Source of the DNA: Ceratodon purpureus | Taxonomy: Eukaryota; Streptophyta; Bryopsida; Pseudoditrichales; Ditrichaceae | Assembly: GCA_014871385.1 (NCBI GenBank) | Contig: CM026426.1 | Location: 32,199,386-32,263,385 of the forward strand | Direction of reading: 5' to 3' | DNA: 64,000 nucleotides | Part shown: piece after piece, positions 10,163 through 22,039 of the stretch | Layout of the letters: each line of letters begins with the position of its first letter | Position numbering within the stretch: position 1 is the stretch's first letter | The notes under the pieces: model-generated | The model's database searches: none | The model's input: only the letters and a program-made list of their open reading frames with translations | What the model was told of the DNA's origin: nothing | Translations under genes and position numbers: made by a program

Positions 10163-13100
10163 ATGGGGAATACAGCAAAGAGGCAACGAGTGCGAGGGGG
10201 TATTAGTCGGCCTGGTCCTGCAGCCAGGGCTGCTGCGGAGAGGTTGGAGGAAGAGCAGAGAGCCGTATCTAGAGAGACGGCAAGAGCACGTAAGGCTTTA
10301 CAAAGAGCAAGTGAGGGAGAGTGAGAGAAAGAGAGAGAGAAGGAAACACGAGGTCTTGCTTCAGACCCTTTACATGATGACACACCTGATCAGATGTCAG
10401 ATAGGGAGTTGAATCGGATCTCTTTGCAAATAGTGACGTATATTGTTGGAGAGTTGAGGAGTTGTCCCGGTCCTTCTAGTAGAAGAGATGCTGTCGAGAG
10501 GTTCATGAGGCATAATGCTTTTTGGCCTCTGTTACGACTATATTATCCAAGGCCTCAAGAGGCGAAGGTCACTTACGATTTCATAGAGAACTTTAAGAAC
10601 AAATTGCAATTGGTGAAGGTGGCAAACTCAACCGAGCAATTAGCAAGAAAAAGTGTTTTATTAGATGCGGCAGTAAGCTTGGGAGTCGATGGAGTGTCAG
10701 CATTGTCACGTGTATTGGATACTTCTACGTCTAGCATCAATATAGCCATGAATAGAAGAGTGTATGGGTTGAGTTCTAAAGAGATAGTGCCTCTGCTTCG
10801 CCTCAATTGACAGAAGAGAGGAGGTTTGTCAAATTACGTCAAACTCGAGATTGAGATATGGTGGAACGAACAGACCAAGGTTTTGCCAAACAAAAAGGAT
10901 GTTGTTAAACACATGATAGGACAATATCTGTGGGTGGAGCCTCATACTACGCACTACCTCTGCGAGACACAGGTAAGAACTTCCATTGAACATACATGTT
11001 GTACATTCATTGTGTTCCTTTTCTGCGTTTTTATTCATAGTCTACAAGGTCGTCAGTATCATCCCAATATATAGAGCACTGTGTACTTGATTTCTTACTA
11101 ACGTAGGGTCAAATGTATTATTGTGGGCAAGAAATACTGCTAATATACAAAGTGGTATCACTTGGTTTAGGAGTTGTGTATATTAAATACTCTGCTTCTT
11201 GTTGTTTAGTACTGACTTGGGACTCCTTACATGTACTTATATAGTTAACATTGTACGTAGCTGATATTTGTGTTAAGTCCTATGTATCGGAGATGTACAA
11301 CTAAGATTAAATGTATGAACGCCAAGATACTTTGTGTATATGTCGTACTCACCCAGTGTAGGAGTCGTCTATACTCAGTACATTTGGTTAGTGTGTTCGA
11401 AGTACCCTTGTATTTCTTGTACTGGATGTAAACACAAACCCAAGGATAGTGTACTTAATATAATCCTTTGTATAACTTGTACTTGATTTCAGAATATATT
11501 GTACCTAGGTTTATTACTTTCAATACAACAAGTATAATACTTTTGGAAAATGTTTCCATGGTTGACAGACAACATTCTTTTTGCGTTTTATGGAGGCTCA
11601 CCTAGAGTGCAACGTGCACCAGAGAGTCTTCGAGAGGTTGAAACCATGGTGGGTTCGGAAATTGAAGGAACGAAACACATGCTGCTGTATATACCACGTA
11701 GAGATGGACTTCATGAAGGTTGGATTGAGCCATCTCAGAGATCAACTAAGGGGGTTGCATTCGAGGATCACGTGCAATTGCCGTAGTCAAGTTTGTAAGG
11801 TGAGGCTGAAGGGGCTTGCCATGCACACGTGGCAATTTATAAGCGCGTAACAATGATGTGGGAATCTTGTGTGTGCTCGAAAGGAGAACTGGATGTGTAG
11901 CACAAGCTTGATTGTCTCATGGGAGATTGTCCAAACTGTGGCTTTCATTTATTTCCCCTTTGCCCTCTCGAGTTGTCTTGTACTAACTCGTTTCTTGTGA
12001 AGTGGAAGTCTTACGAATACTATGAGGTTGGCGTTGATAAGAGGACTGGAAAGCCCGAGAAGCGGCTTAGAGAGGCTTTCAGGGATACTCCTGTGAAAGA
12101 ATTTTTGTCGTACATAGAGAAAATAGTGTCGACATTCATCATCCACAACTTCCGAGCAAGGTGGCAAGATGAGGAATGTCAATTAATGATGAAGAACGTC
12201 CCGGAGGGAGTACTTGTGTCTCATATCGATTTTGCAGAAAATTATAGCTTTGCTATTCAGAATGAAGTGCAAAGTTTGTACTACTTTAGCACGTCCGTAA
12301 CCATCCTTGTCCACATTACAATGTGGAACGAAGGAGATACCGTAATGAAGTTGACGCACTTTTGTATATCAGATGACAAAGATCACGACTCTGCATATGT
12401 CCAACATTGCTTGCTTTTGCATTGAGAATGGTTAGAGGACTCAGGATTTATTTCGGAGGAACACTGGGTGTAATGTGATGGCTGTAGCGCTCAGTTTAAA
12501 TGTGCAACAGCTATGTACTTTGTGGCTAGATATCCCATGCTCACCAAGGGATGCAAGATGCGGTGGAACAATTTCGACACTGCTCATGGGAAGGGAGAGT
12601 GGGACGGGGCCAGGGCGGTCGTGAAGAGGGCGTTGAGTGCCGAGTAAATCCAGAATCCTCTGAGGCCATTGGCGAATGCTGCACAAGTTGTCGACTTTCT
12701 ACAAGAGAAGTATACTGAGCGGATTCAGAGTTCCTACAGGCGGACAAAGATTAGCACGGCTCCACCCCTCTCTCGTGTATTCTGGCACATTGGAGAGAAG
12801 GAGGTCGTCCATAGTGACAAGAGCATCCGGTGCAACACTTTGCCAGGATCTAAATCACTCTATTCCATCATGGACTTCTCCGAATCTGACCCTACTCTTC
12901 TCAGGACACGTGCTTTATCTTGTTTCTATATATCATGCGTTGATAGCAAATGGGCTAATCGCTTGAACTCATCTCATGTGCAGGGCTGGAATGTTGCTAG
13001 GCTGGTTCCGGAGAGCGCTTCTTCAGTGGCTGCACAGATGGAGGAAATGGACGATGAAGGTAATTGGGTGCATGATGGCATGTCGTTGGTCTTAGGAGAC

Positions 13101-13484
13101 GTGGTTGAGGTTGGCAATAATTTCATGATACCTGCAGAAGAGGAGAATGAAGACGGCGTTGATTTTTTCATTTTGCAGTGCACCTGATCTAAGTTCGAGG
13201 TAGAAGAGCCCCTAGAATGTCCATGGGGGGGTGTCTTTGCCGCTGGGGATGAAGTAATTAGGGCAAAATACTTCAAGAAGCACGGACGTGGGGATAAAAC
13301 GTATTTATTTTGCAACGAAGCTGTGGAGGCGCATGTCGATGCACATCTAGTCAAAGCGTGCAAATTCCCCATGGTGCTTGCTTCCCATAGGGCCAAGGGC
13401 TCTTCAGTATACAAGATGTCCAGCGAGACCATGAGAGTATGTGAAGATGCTTTGCGTGATTGGTGGGCATTCCATGAGGAGTAG
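10163..13484 (+). pseudogene. Decayed transposase of element i (DGC-x2-QFK / HGKG-x2-DG class)
   Basis: The frame starts MGNTAKRQRVRGG and, ignoring stops, runs through YVKLEIEIWWNEQTKVLPN, a cysteine-rich block (11,620-11,790: VRKLKERNTCCCIYHVEM), CLMGDCPNCGF, HIDFAENYSFAIQNEVQSL, FCISDDKDHD, CDGCSAQFKC and HGKGEWDGARAVVKRAL, with a conserved C-terminal region to 13,484. This series matches a family of transposase-like proteins that I know from many animal and protist genomes as uncharacterised. The aspartates in DFAEN, ISDD and the DG pairs are likely catalytic. Inactivating lesions include TGA 10322, TGA 10808, TAG 11898, TGA 12423, TAA 12471, TAA 12645 and TGA 13185. Introns near 10975-11570 and 12912-12980 carry the GTAC-rich DNA. 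The family match is from memory. Confidence 0.6.
11040..11520. repeat. GTAC-rich intron/spacer DNA of element i
   Basis: Ten GTAC tetramers can be counted between 11,080 and 11,510, where about two are expected by chance. Most are in the context TGTACTT or TGTACTG. The stretch lies within the transposase transcription unit and is noncoding. Confidence 0.55.
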
Positions 13485-13860
13485 TTAACCACAACTTAGA
13501 GTGTCTCTGGATACTACAAGTACTCTTAATTTCAAGAACTTAGTGTTTTTTAATACTTTGTGTATTTTAATGTAAATTGGAATGTGAAATTATGTACTAA
13601 TTTTGGGTACTCTTTGTAGTATTTGAATAGCTCCTTGTGGTATTATAAGTACTCTTCGTAACAGATTGGATACTATTCGTATAAACTTTTTAATTCACTA
13701 TGAGCATTTATTCTTTAACCGAATTGATCCTTCATTGTATTTCAGAACCTAAGTCCTTTGTTAGACAAAAATGCGACCTCAATAGATCTTTGCAGTCATT
13801 TACTGTAAGTGCTTCAATGTAGCAGTTAGTGTTTACAATTAATTAAACGCAAGATTCATG
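13485..13860. repeat. GTAC-rich spacer
   Basis: Noncoding sequence between the transposase relic and the SET-domain relic. AAGTACTCTT, TGTACTAAT, GGTACTCTTT and AAGTACTCTTCG occur within 13,515-13,660. No gene seen. Confidence 0.5.
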
Positions 13861-14891
13861 TCACTTAGTATTTAGAAAAACTTTTTTTTGTGATCTAAGA
13901 AGTCTGTCCCTACAATAGCTACTCGCACAATTGCATGCACAGGAAGGCAAATTAGGGTCTTTGTAGCTTCAGTCGCAGCCATAGTCCCAACTTAAATCTT
14001 CATGAATCTCTATGTCTTGATTTGTGAAGAATGCAATGTAGTATATGTTCTTGTCCTATTACTCAATCTGCACTAGAACTTCGATCAAGTTGGCATCTTC
14101 ACACCTAAAGAAACACACATTTTCATTAGACATTATTAAACAAGTTCGAATAAATATAGTAATGCATATCAACCGGCTGGATTACAAACCTGTGGCTTAT
14201 AAATCTTCCCACGTTATCAAAAATTTGGGAATCCAAGCAGAGCGCAGAGTTGTCATCAAGTTTGGCTTCAGTGGCCCAATCAGCATCCAATTGCATTGTG
14301 AAAGATGGTCCAGGTGGGGCTACAAGATTTCTAAGAATCATCTCAGCATTTGTGAGAACCTCCCCAGCCAACTCAAAGAGAAACACACCTTTAGGAAGGG
14401 GTCTACTCGCCCTCACCCCCCATCTAGTATGGCCCGTATGAATAATCTCTACTCGATACTTCATCCCCTTTTGAACAACACGATTACCACATTCATTGTG
14501 GCAGCCACACCCAACACTACATTCTCTAATGAACCTGCGTGATCCACGATTACCGCACAAGGCACCAAGCCTCCTCTCCACATATATCATTGAGCCACCA
14601 TATGAATAGAGTTTGTTTTTCCTCTTACAACCAATGGAATTGTTGCCACCGTGCTGAAGGAAGCGATCCTTGAGGATGCCACCCTCCTTATAGGCTATCT
14701 CTCCACCCGACTCCTTTCCACATTCACAAGGCTGCAAAGATTTTAAACAATCCCGAGTCCTACAATTACAACACTTCCCAAGCTTTGGAGAGAAAAGGCT
14801 CAAATTCAGAGAGGCCTTCTCATGAACCCTGCTGTTGGACATGTACCGGAATGGCGACATATATGCATAGGGATTACAGACTGGAATAGGG
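13861..14891 (-). pseudogene. SUVR-type SET-domain histone methyltransferase pseudogene, 3' part
   Basis: From 14,891 downward the frame gives a short N-terminal stretch, then a Cys-rich pre-SET (KCCNCRTRDCL, CECGKE, ECSVGCGCHNECGNRVVQ). The SET domain follows (RWGVRASRPLPKGVFLFELA, GEVLTNAE, DNVGRFISHR). A donor at 14,189 (GTTTGT) and an acceptor ending at 14,105 join to CEDANLIEV, then YYIAFFTNQDI, DLSWDYG and a post-SET-like CACNC-x4-CR. Order and residues match plant SUVR1/2/4-type H3K9 methyltransferases, which act in the nucleus. NHxC is SHRC here. Two adjacent stops (TAA TAG, before DKNIYY) and a TGA after WDYGCD disable it. Its upstream coding sequence is displaced to 32,701 by the 17.8-kb insertion. 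Confidence 0.75.
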
Positions 14892-14911
14892 CATTAGAGA
14901 AAATTTGAGGT
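14892..14911 (+). repeat. Left terminal inverted repeat of element ii
   Basis: Begins CATTAGAGAAAATTT and then GAGGT. The first 15 bases are identical to the inverted right end at 32,680-32,699. Two extra G bases separate it from the flanking ATAG. Confidence 0.7.
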
Positions 14912-15140
14912 CCTGGGATGCCCAAATCCGGAAGTGGAATATCTGGATGTTGTCAAAATAAAAATTGCAAAATAATTCCACATGCACTATGCCATGGTGG
15001 AGTATAAGGCGGTGACATCAGATTTTCAATGGGTGGGAGCCAATCGCGGATGGTGGTCCTGGATAATGCTTGTACTGTGAAAAGATAATCGAGTAACCTT
15101 GTTGGGAGTGGGGTGTACCTCGGTTTTGGGGCCTTGGCTG

Positions 15141-15175
15141 TCCTTGGTGGCAACACGTACACACGTGTTGGGGCC
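15141..15175. repeat. Subterminal palindrome, left end of element ii
   Basis: CAACACGT, ACAC, ACGTGTTG (15,151-15,170) forms a near-perfect palindrome, preceded by GGTGG. A matching palindrome lies near the other end at 32,281-32,300. Such paired subterminal palindromes are plausible transposase- or accessory-protein-binding sites. Confidence 0.5.
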
Positions 15176-15423
15176 GCGTAGTGGATGTCCTGATTGGCAA
15201 CATCATCACATGTGCTGGAGAGTCGGGACAGGTAGTGGCGCCGGAATTTGATGAACCTTGATGTGACCATAGATGGTCAACGGTGATATTGGGTGGAAAA
15301 TGTGGGATGATTGGTTGTTTGAGTTTAGGAAGAATCAGCTTGCAACTGTTGCTGTGATGTTGTTGCTAGTGAGGAACTGTGTCGAAATTCTTTGAATCGA
15401 AAGTTCTTGAGGTAGTTGGAAGT

Positions 15424-16889
15424 ATGGAGAACCGCCGACCAACTTCGCAGGTTGCTACAGTTGTTCTGCACAGCACTCACAACGCCGATGGAGAATGGAT
15501 TCCAACGAGGTATGAGCGGATGTCATGGGTGAGGCTGAATCCTGGGAGTATTGGGGCTTGGGCTAGAGATGCGCAACGCCATGGCGGCGATGACATGAGG
15601 GGAACCTACAAGGCTCAGATAAGGGATTTTAAATTCAAGGTAGATCATCCCAAGGTTGTCACCAACAAGCCGGAACTGCAGTCCGTGTTGGTGAGGCACG
15701 CCTACCATAGGCATCAGGTGCTACTGGATCCACAGATTACTCGGGATCGGGTTCCATACAATTGTGAGTTACGACTAACTCTGAGCTAACCATCAATTTT
15801 CTCATGTGGCCATTGCTTTATGACGAGGAGTCGTTAATTTTGTGGTTTGCTTTGGGTGTTGGGAATAGTTTTATACCAGTCGTATTTTGAAGATTGGGTC
15901 GACCCTGATTCCATACTAGGAGTGATCATGGTTGTGCACAGCGATGTTGGTGAGGCAACTCGCAATGGGCGGTCGTATAAGGAACTGCTTGATGTTGGCA
16001 TCTTTTTTTCTAATCTTGTCTATGTTCCACCTACGCCAGGGCTTTTGTATGGATCAGTCGAGCCACTGCTACTGCCATCATTCAGTGATCCGGAGTGGCC
16101 TCTCCCAGATATGCATACTAGTGAGGCATTTAGAGCTAAACTGTATGCAGACTTTCAGTCTGTAACAAAGTCCACCACTGGGAGCCGTATGGGCCACCTC
16201 CAGCGGTTTCTTCCTCTACATGTCTTCGTAGACCTTTTTGCTGCAGCTCAAGACACTATGAGACGAACATCCACGCTGTATATCGTGGAGAATCCCTCGG
16301 AAGAAGTGTTCACATCTCTGATGGATCCGGGTTGGCAAACCAAAGTGGTGTTTGGTAAGAATATTGTGCGGTGCACAATATCCTTACCTTATGTAACCTT
16401 CAGGTGTGTTGCCACTGTTGTCATCGTTGCCATTGTTGCCACTCTTGCCGCTGTTGCCATTGTAATGCCATTTCTGCATGCTATGGCCGAAGGTCTCTTG
16501 TTTGAAGCTCTCATATGTGTTTATTGCTCAAATACCACGTTGGATCAGTGTTATACTTGAACTTTAAATACGGGAGAGAGCGTCTGGCGCAAGATGGTGT
16601 AACTTGGGAACAAATTGACCAAGTGCGGGAAGAAGACATGGTGGTGCTTCCTTGTTTTTTTCAAGGTCTGCTTGTGGCACGGTTTGAAGTTGGTCGAGGG
16701 TGGCCGTTGTCACATATTCGTCGAGAGGTTGCTATCACCTTGGGCGACGTGGCTCCAGAGGAATTCCGCTTTGTGCTCAAGCGAGTTGGATATCCAGACG
16801 TCAAGGTGAACCGGAGACACGAAGGTTCCAACAGTGTATCACAAGTTCTACCACCGTGGACTTTTGAGATAGTAGCACTTACCAGCTAG
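15424..16889 (+). CDS. Uncharacterised intact three-exon gene in element ii
   Basis: Exons 15,424-15,763, 15,869-16,354 and 16,549-16,889 join in frame with GTGAGT and GTAAGA donors and give an uninterrupted protein of about 388 residues ending in TAG. The chosen start is the first ATG in frame (MENRRPTSQ); no upstream ATG is available in that frame. The N-terminal part has WVRLNPGSIGAWARDAQRHG and a histidine-rich stretch (RHAYHRHQVLLDP). The middle is hydrophobic and acidic (YFEDWVDPDSI), and the C-terminal third has EEFRFVLKRVGYPDVKV. I recognise no family. Being open while neighbouring copies are broken suggests either recent insertion or selection within the element. It could be a DNA-binding or structural accessory protein, but nothing proves it. 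Confidence 0.55.
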
Positions 16890-18423
16890 TTTAGAGCTTA
16901 GAGTGGCTAGTGCCGCAGGTGTATTTTGAAGTAGACACGTTGTAAACACGCAAGGCAGTTAAACGGATGTAGACCTGGAAAGGTAGTTTTGTATACACCT
17001 CAAGCTGAATAGGAACTATGGCTCAGCCAGGGTTGAATTCTAGCTAAATGGTGGAGGTTTCATAAATACACGTTTGTTTTCTACCCAATTATCCATGTTT
17101 CAATTTGTATATTCTTTATTAGCTTATTTGTACCATTCTCAGTGTTCACAAAAATATGCAATCAGTGTGCACACGAATTTAGAAAAACTAGATCACCCCA
17201 ACACAGTTAGCCAAACCTCAATATTTTCTTCATTGGTGACATAAATTACGATGTAATGTGCCTCGCTTTGAATCAAGTGTTCAAGAAATCTGAACAACCT
17301 GCAAATACAACACAGAGAATATTCTTCAGTCTGCCTTTGTTGCAGCCGCCTTTAAAATAATCTGCCTTTGTTGCCGCCACCTGCAAATACAACACAAAGA
17401 ATATAAACTGCTAGCACTTTCTCAACGACGTCTAAGCGAGTTGCATGCATGTCATTTGATTAGAATCGGTCCTTTGGTCGCTTATCTTGTCCAATTAGAG
17501 TTCACCTATCCTCGGAAAAAAGGCTGATTAAAGCAGTGTAGCACCAACTCCAAAGTATCATTCTTGAGCTGCAAACTCATTCAACAGAAACTAGGTTGTG
17601 CCTCATTGGGTAACATAAAAGAACACAATCATACAAGCCAGGCACATATGAACACCGCAAATCCTTCATTGAAAGATTCTCCAGTGCATAGTATGGAGAC
17701 TGAACTAAACGAATTCGTCAATAAGCTCGGGAAGAGGAAACAAAGTGTAGAATTGTAACGCGTGAAGTGGAAACAAGCGAAGTGGAAACAGAGTGAAGTG
17801 GAAAGACCATGGAGTGGAAACAAAGGGGAAGTGGAAACATCCATGAAGTCATGAAGTTGTGAAAAAGTGCCAACTTTTTTTCATCAAAATGTTCAGCACC
17901 AAGGCCACGCAGTGAATGGAGTACAGGCTTAGCTATTATAAACACTACAACCACTTTGGTACTAACGCCATGATAATAAAACTCGGCCACTAACATCTTT
18001 GAACTAAACACTAGGTTTGTTCAATACATCTCTAAGGGAAACCCTCCACGGTCGATATGCTCTGCTCAACCAACAAATCCGGTGACACTGGGGAGGAATG
18101 TGGCGCTGGTGGCAACTTGCCAATACTTGGCTTGTTGGAAGAACGGCTTGGCACGTCCTCTGCAGCTGTTGGGCATGGTTCAACGTCCCGAACAAGGCTT
18201 GTACCTTCCTGGAGCCCCCTCTTGAACTCTTCTAGCTTTTGTTTTGATGTTTAGAGGGCAACCCATCTAGCATTAGTACTTATTTCCTTAGAGAGACAAC
18301 GCGGTTCCAAACAAACACATGGACAATTCCAGCACATTAAATCATAACTGAAATTGTAAGCATGATATTAAACTAAAAAGAACCTTGGCTAAAATTCTGA
18401 AAAATGGAGGGAGCAAAAAAACA
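16890..18423. other. Noncoding spacer of element ii with short repeated blocks
   Basis: Contains two copies of a block made of CTGCAAATACAACACA followed by GAGAATAT or AAGAATAT and TCTGCCTTTGTTGC (17,298-17,400). It also holds a run of five AGTGGAAA(C/G)A repeats at 17,765-17,840. A related TCTGCCTTTGTTTCCA block recurs at 20,400-20,450. No gene recognised. Confidence 0.55.
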
Positions 18424-19969
18424 CTAAAACTTACTGTAATGCGCCAAGGTTGCAACGGCCACATTGACAACTTCACTGTGTATGCTGCCAGCGGGTCGGC
18501 TAGCAAGTGGTTTGGGATGTGGGAACGCTGGAATAAATAGAGAAATTGGTGGTTGAGGCGATGGACCCTTTACCTTGACCTTCGTTTTGGCCACCTTTGA
18601 AGCTGGTCGACCTTGAGCATCGCCAGCACCTTCTCTCATTCGCTTCACAAAGCAAGAGTCTTCTGGACTCGATAGACATTTGCCTTTGCTGTCATGAGAG
18701 ACTGGACCAGAGCGCTCCAGCCCATCAAACCCCCATGATTCCAACCAACTTGCATCAACGAGTTTGCCGCAGAGAGGGCAATTGCCACGTCCCGAAATCA
18801 GCGCTGGAAACAAGCACCAAGGGTGAAACAAACAACCACATGAATATGGCACTGCACTGTTTAAAACAAAGATGTAGTTGCAGCATCTACACGCTGAGTC
18901 AAGGTTAATTTTTTGAGGGACGCCAACTTCAGACATATTCTTCCCAACAGGGCGTTTCGGCTTGATAGAATGCTGCGCAATTCTCTCAGATGCACAATTC
19001 TTCTCGAGTTGGCGCAGCTGCTGTTGGGAACTCCGGTAAGCTGAACTGTCGCGCTCTAAGGTTGATGCGAGCGTTGCTGCTTCCTCTTGGGCGGCCTCCA
19101 ATGCATCGTTGTTTGCAGCAATTGCTTTGATGATCTCCCGTTGCTCCTAGTCTACATCCGCCTTCTCTTGGAGCTCTCCGGCTGTAGCATGCTTCTTGCT
19201 CCTTCTCCGCAGATCTTCCTTCATAGAGTTCAACCGCTCATCCTCGGTTTCCAACGCCAATATCTAGGCATGCAAACCGAGGTGAGCTAACTTATTCTTG
19301 TCTAGCGCAGATGCAGACTGCTGGAGTTTTGAAGTCTGCAACTGCAACTCCTTTAGCAATGCATCCACTTTCCTAGCACCGGTGCCAACACCATTGTGAA
19401 GATAATACGTTGCCACCGCCGAGATGATGCCCGCCATCTGTTGCTTCAACGCTGGAGGACTCAGCTTCTGTGGGTTGTTGGCAGCATGAGCTCGGCGTTC
19501 TTGATTCACCTTTGTAGCGGCAGTAGCCCAGTTGACGTTGCTGTCTCGCCCACCACTGTAGTAATACACACATGCGCGTAGAAAAGTTTAACTGAATGCT
19601 TTGTTGTCGGGAGCATCGCCATATACTCGTTGGTACATCCTCAGATACATATGTGTTTGCTGGAACCATCTTCTCCGTGACTTCTTTGGGCGTACAACCT
19701 TCCTTGCAAAGTCCTAACACTCTATGGAAGAAATCTTAGTCGTGGACAACAGCTGATCGACCCAACAAGCATGGTGTAGCCAGGACAAGGTTCTCTCTCA
19801 ACTCTGTTGGAATCCCCTCTAAGTCAAATGACGCTTCCCAGGTAGACTCTGTTTGACACTGTGATGGCATCTCAGACTTGACAACTATTGCCTCACCATC
19901 AGTTGCTTCAATTGGCGAAACCGCTTTTCTTCTGTTGGGACGATGGGATCTCTTGCCCAAGGGAGACAT
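18424..19969 (-). pseudogene. Coiled-coil/RING-like accessory gene, copy A (decayed)
   Basis: Starts MSPLGKRSHRPN. The N-terminal block DLEGIPTELRENL-x-LATPCLLGR parallels LDGIPEDLQQRM-x-AVAPMLKGR of copy B. A stop (HD-TAA-DFFHR, about 19,737), a frameshift near 19,580 and at least two more stops follow. The middle is a long coiled coil (KVDALLKELQLQTSKLQQ; ALETEDERLNSM). The end is a zinc module: CRCC, SCGCLFHPWC, CPLC, then WLESWGF. The module resembles a RING but lacks one of the usual cysteines after the H-x2-C. This suggests a ubiquitin- or SUMO-related or DNA/protein-binding accessory protein, not a core transposase. It is a diverged duplicate of copy B and clearly inactivated. Confidence 0.6.
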
Positions 19970-21542
19970 GGTGGAAACTATTTACCTCAATTACAACACA
20001 CCTACAGCAACCAGATCCACAACAAGGAGCGGCAGCAAGCTAGAAGTCTAAAGCAGAGCAGGTGATTCAAACAATTGTGGAAACAATGGTGGACACAGTT
20101 CAGAGCAAAGCAACACTAAATCTGGCGGGAATGGTTGATGTACCATAAAGTGGGCATGTTTTGAACCTTAAAAAATTGGGGTTGGTACATTTAGATGATG
20201 GAAGTGCACAACGCAGCCGCCAACGAGATGGACACGACTTGGGACAGTCCTATGACCCCGTAGACTTAGTGGGGCAGTCGTTGTCAACTAGGTGAGTAGT
20301 ACTGGGAGTAGCCTGTTGACTTTCATCCCCTCTCTTACGGCTTGTAAAGAACAGTATTATACTTTGGTGTAAGCCTTTGTTTCTACCAGCTTTAAATCAG
20401 TTTGCTTTTGTTTCCACCGCCTTGAATTAGTCTGCCTTTGTTTCCATCGACCTTAATCAGTCTTGAATCAGTCTGTTATGTTTTTTCTAGTCATTGATCC
20501 ACCTCCTTGATCCAATATATCAATAACAATGATTACCCAAGCATTCTGATGAAGCAAAATTGCGTTTGAATGTGTTGGGCTTGATTGAGGCTATAAAAAG
20601 GGATGTGGCTAAACAAAATTTCATATGTGGCTGAGTGATATTTTGGCAAAATTTCATATGTGGCTGGTGAATTTTGGCATTGAGATCTTTTAGAGAGATA
20701 TTTTAGAATTAGTACTGTTGGGAACTCCGGTAAGTTGAACTGTCGAGGGACTCTTGGATTTAGTGAAATGTCAAGGGGCAAAACAATTTATTTAGATTAA
20801 TTACTGCGTAGAAGGTTGTTGTGAAATTCATGTTTAAAAATTCATGTTTGACTTGAAATTTAAAGTGATGAGTATCGTAAAAACTAGTTCTGTATTATTA
20901 TTGACTCATCTGACTTCAAAATTTTCTAATTTTCTTCGAATAGTTTCAAAAATTTATTTTGTGCCTTAGCATGCTAATGTACATAAATTCTGCATCAACA
21001 TCCTCTACGATTTATTAGAACTGTATTCAATGTATACTTCCTCATAAGTCCATCATCACAATTCATCCACGTTTAGATTAAACCTCCAAAATTCTACACA
21101 TAGTAATTTCAAAATCAAGATAACATGAAGAACTATTGAATTCTCAACAGTACGAGCACTTTGAAACAAAAATGACAACTAGGTGATAAAGCCGATGACT
21201 AAAAAGAATGATCAGGAGGTGAATTCAAACCGTGCTTGCTTTTTCAATTGCAAGATTGCTTCAGAAACCAGCATGAAGTTCAAGCAAGACATCTACGTTC
21301 AAAGTAAAATGTGACCATGATATGTACCAAATCCGAGAATGGTGCTAAAATACTGAAGAGTCTCTGAAAACCCTACATCAGTCAGAGGTAAAGAAACACC
21401 CAAGGGCCAAGATCATAGCAAGTGTACCAAACACAAAACTACTGAAACAGTGGTAGACTGTCCTAGCATACAATAGGTGTAGACAGTTACATAAAGAAAA
21501 GTGATTGTTTGGTGCTTCATTTCTAGAGTCCCTAACTTCATT
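19970..21542. other. Noncoding spacer of element ii
   Basis: Holds a TTTGTTTCCA-rich patch (20,380-20,470) and one arm (20,675-20,765) of an inverted repeat whose other arm is at 28,370-28,465. No coding region supported. Confidence 0.55.
20675..20765 (+). repeat. Inverted repeat arm (partner 28,370-28,465)
   Basis: TTTTGGCATTGAGATCTTT through AATTAGTACTGTTGGGAAC and AGGGACTCTTGGATTTAG matches the reverse complement of 28,370-28,465 with only scattered differences. Both arms carry the GTTGGGAAC motif. The arms lie 7.6 kb apart inside element ii. Confidence 0.6.
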
Positions 21543-21926
21543 CTACTGTCCACGTTTGGATTCAAGTTGGCGAAGCTGCTCTTGGGAACATAGGATGGCT
21601 GAACTGTCGCGCTCTATGATTGATGCCAGCTTCACTGCTTCCTCTTGGGCTGCCTCCAACATGGCGATGTTTGCAGCAATCGCTTTGCTGATCTCCCGTT
21701 GCTCCTTGTCTACACCCGCCTTCTCTTTAAGCTCTTCGACTGTAGCAAATTGTCTGCTCCTTTTGTGCATATCATCCTTCATGGAATTCAGCCGCTCATC
21801 CTCTGTTTCCAACGCCAAAATCCGTGATTGCAAATGAGTGTGAGCTACCTTCTTCTCCTCTAGAGCAGATGCAAACTGCTGGAGTTCTGAAGTCTTTAGT
21901 TCCAACTCCTTTAGAAATGCGTCCAC
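21543..21926 (-). pseudogene. Coiled-coil fragment related to accessory copy A
   Basis: An open frame of about 127 codons starting with RKVDAFLKELELKTSELQQ and continuing ALETEDERLNSMKDDMHKR to LRQLESKRGQ-stop. It is clearly homologous to the coiled-coil part of copy A (19,000-19,400), but the N-terminal block and the zinc module are missing. CACTAG just upstream could serve as a splice acceptor for an upstream donor (TCGTGTAAGT, about 22,046), so it may instead be a 3' exon of copy B. Either way it shows repeated duplication within this element. Confidence 0.5.
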
Positions 21927-22039
21927 TTTCCTTGTACTAGTGAGAAAACAAAACTATTAGTCAATAATTGCAAGAAGCCGCCATTTCTACAAAGAATGCA
22001 AATACTCTACATGGCATACCAAGGAGTAGTAAGTGTGAC

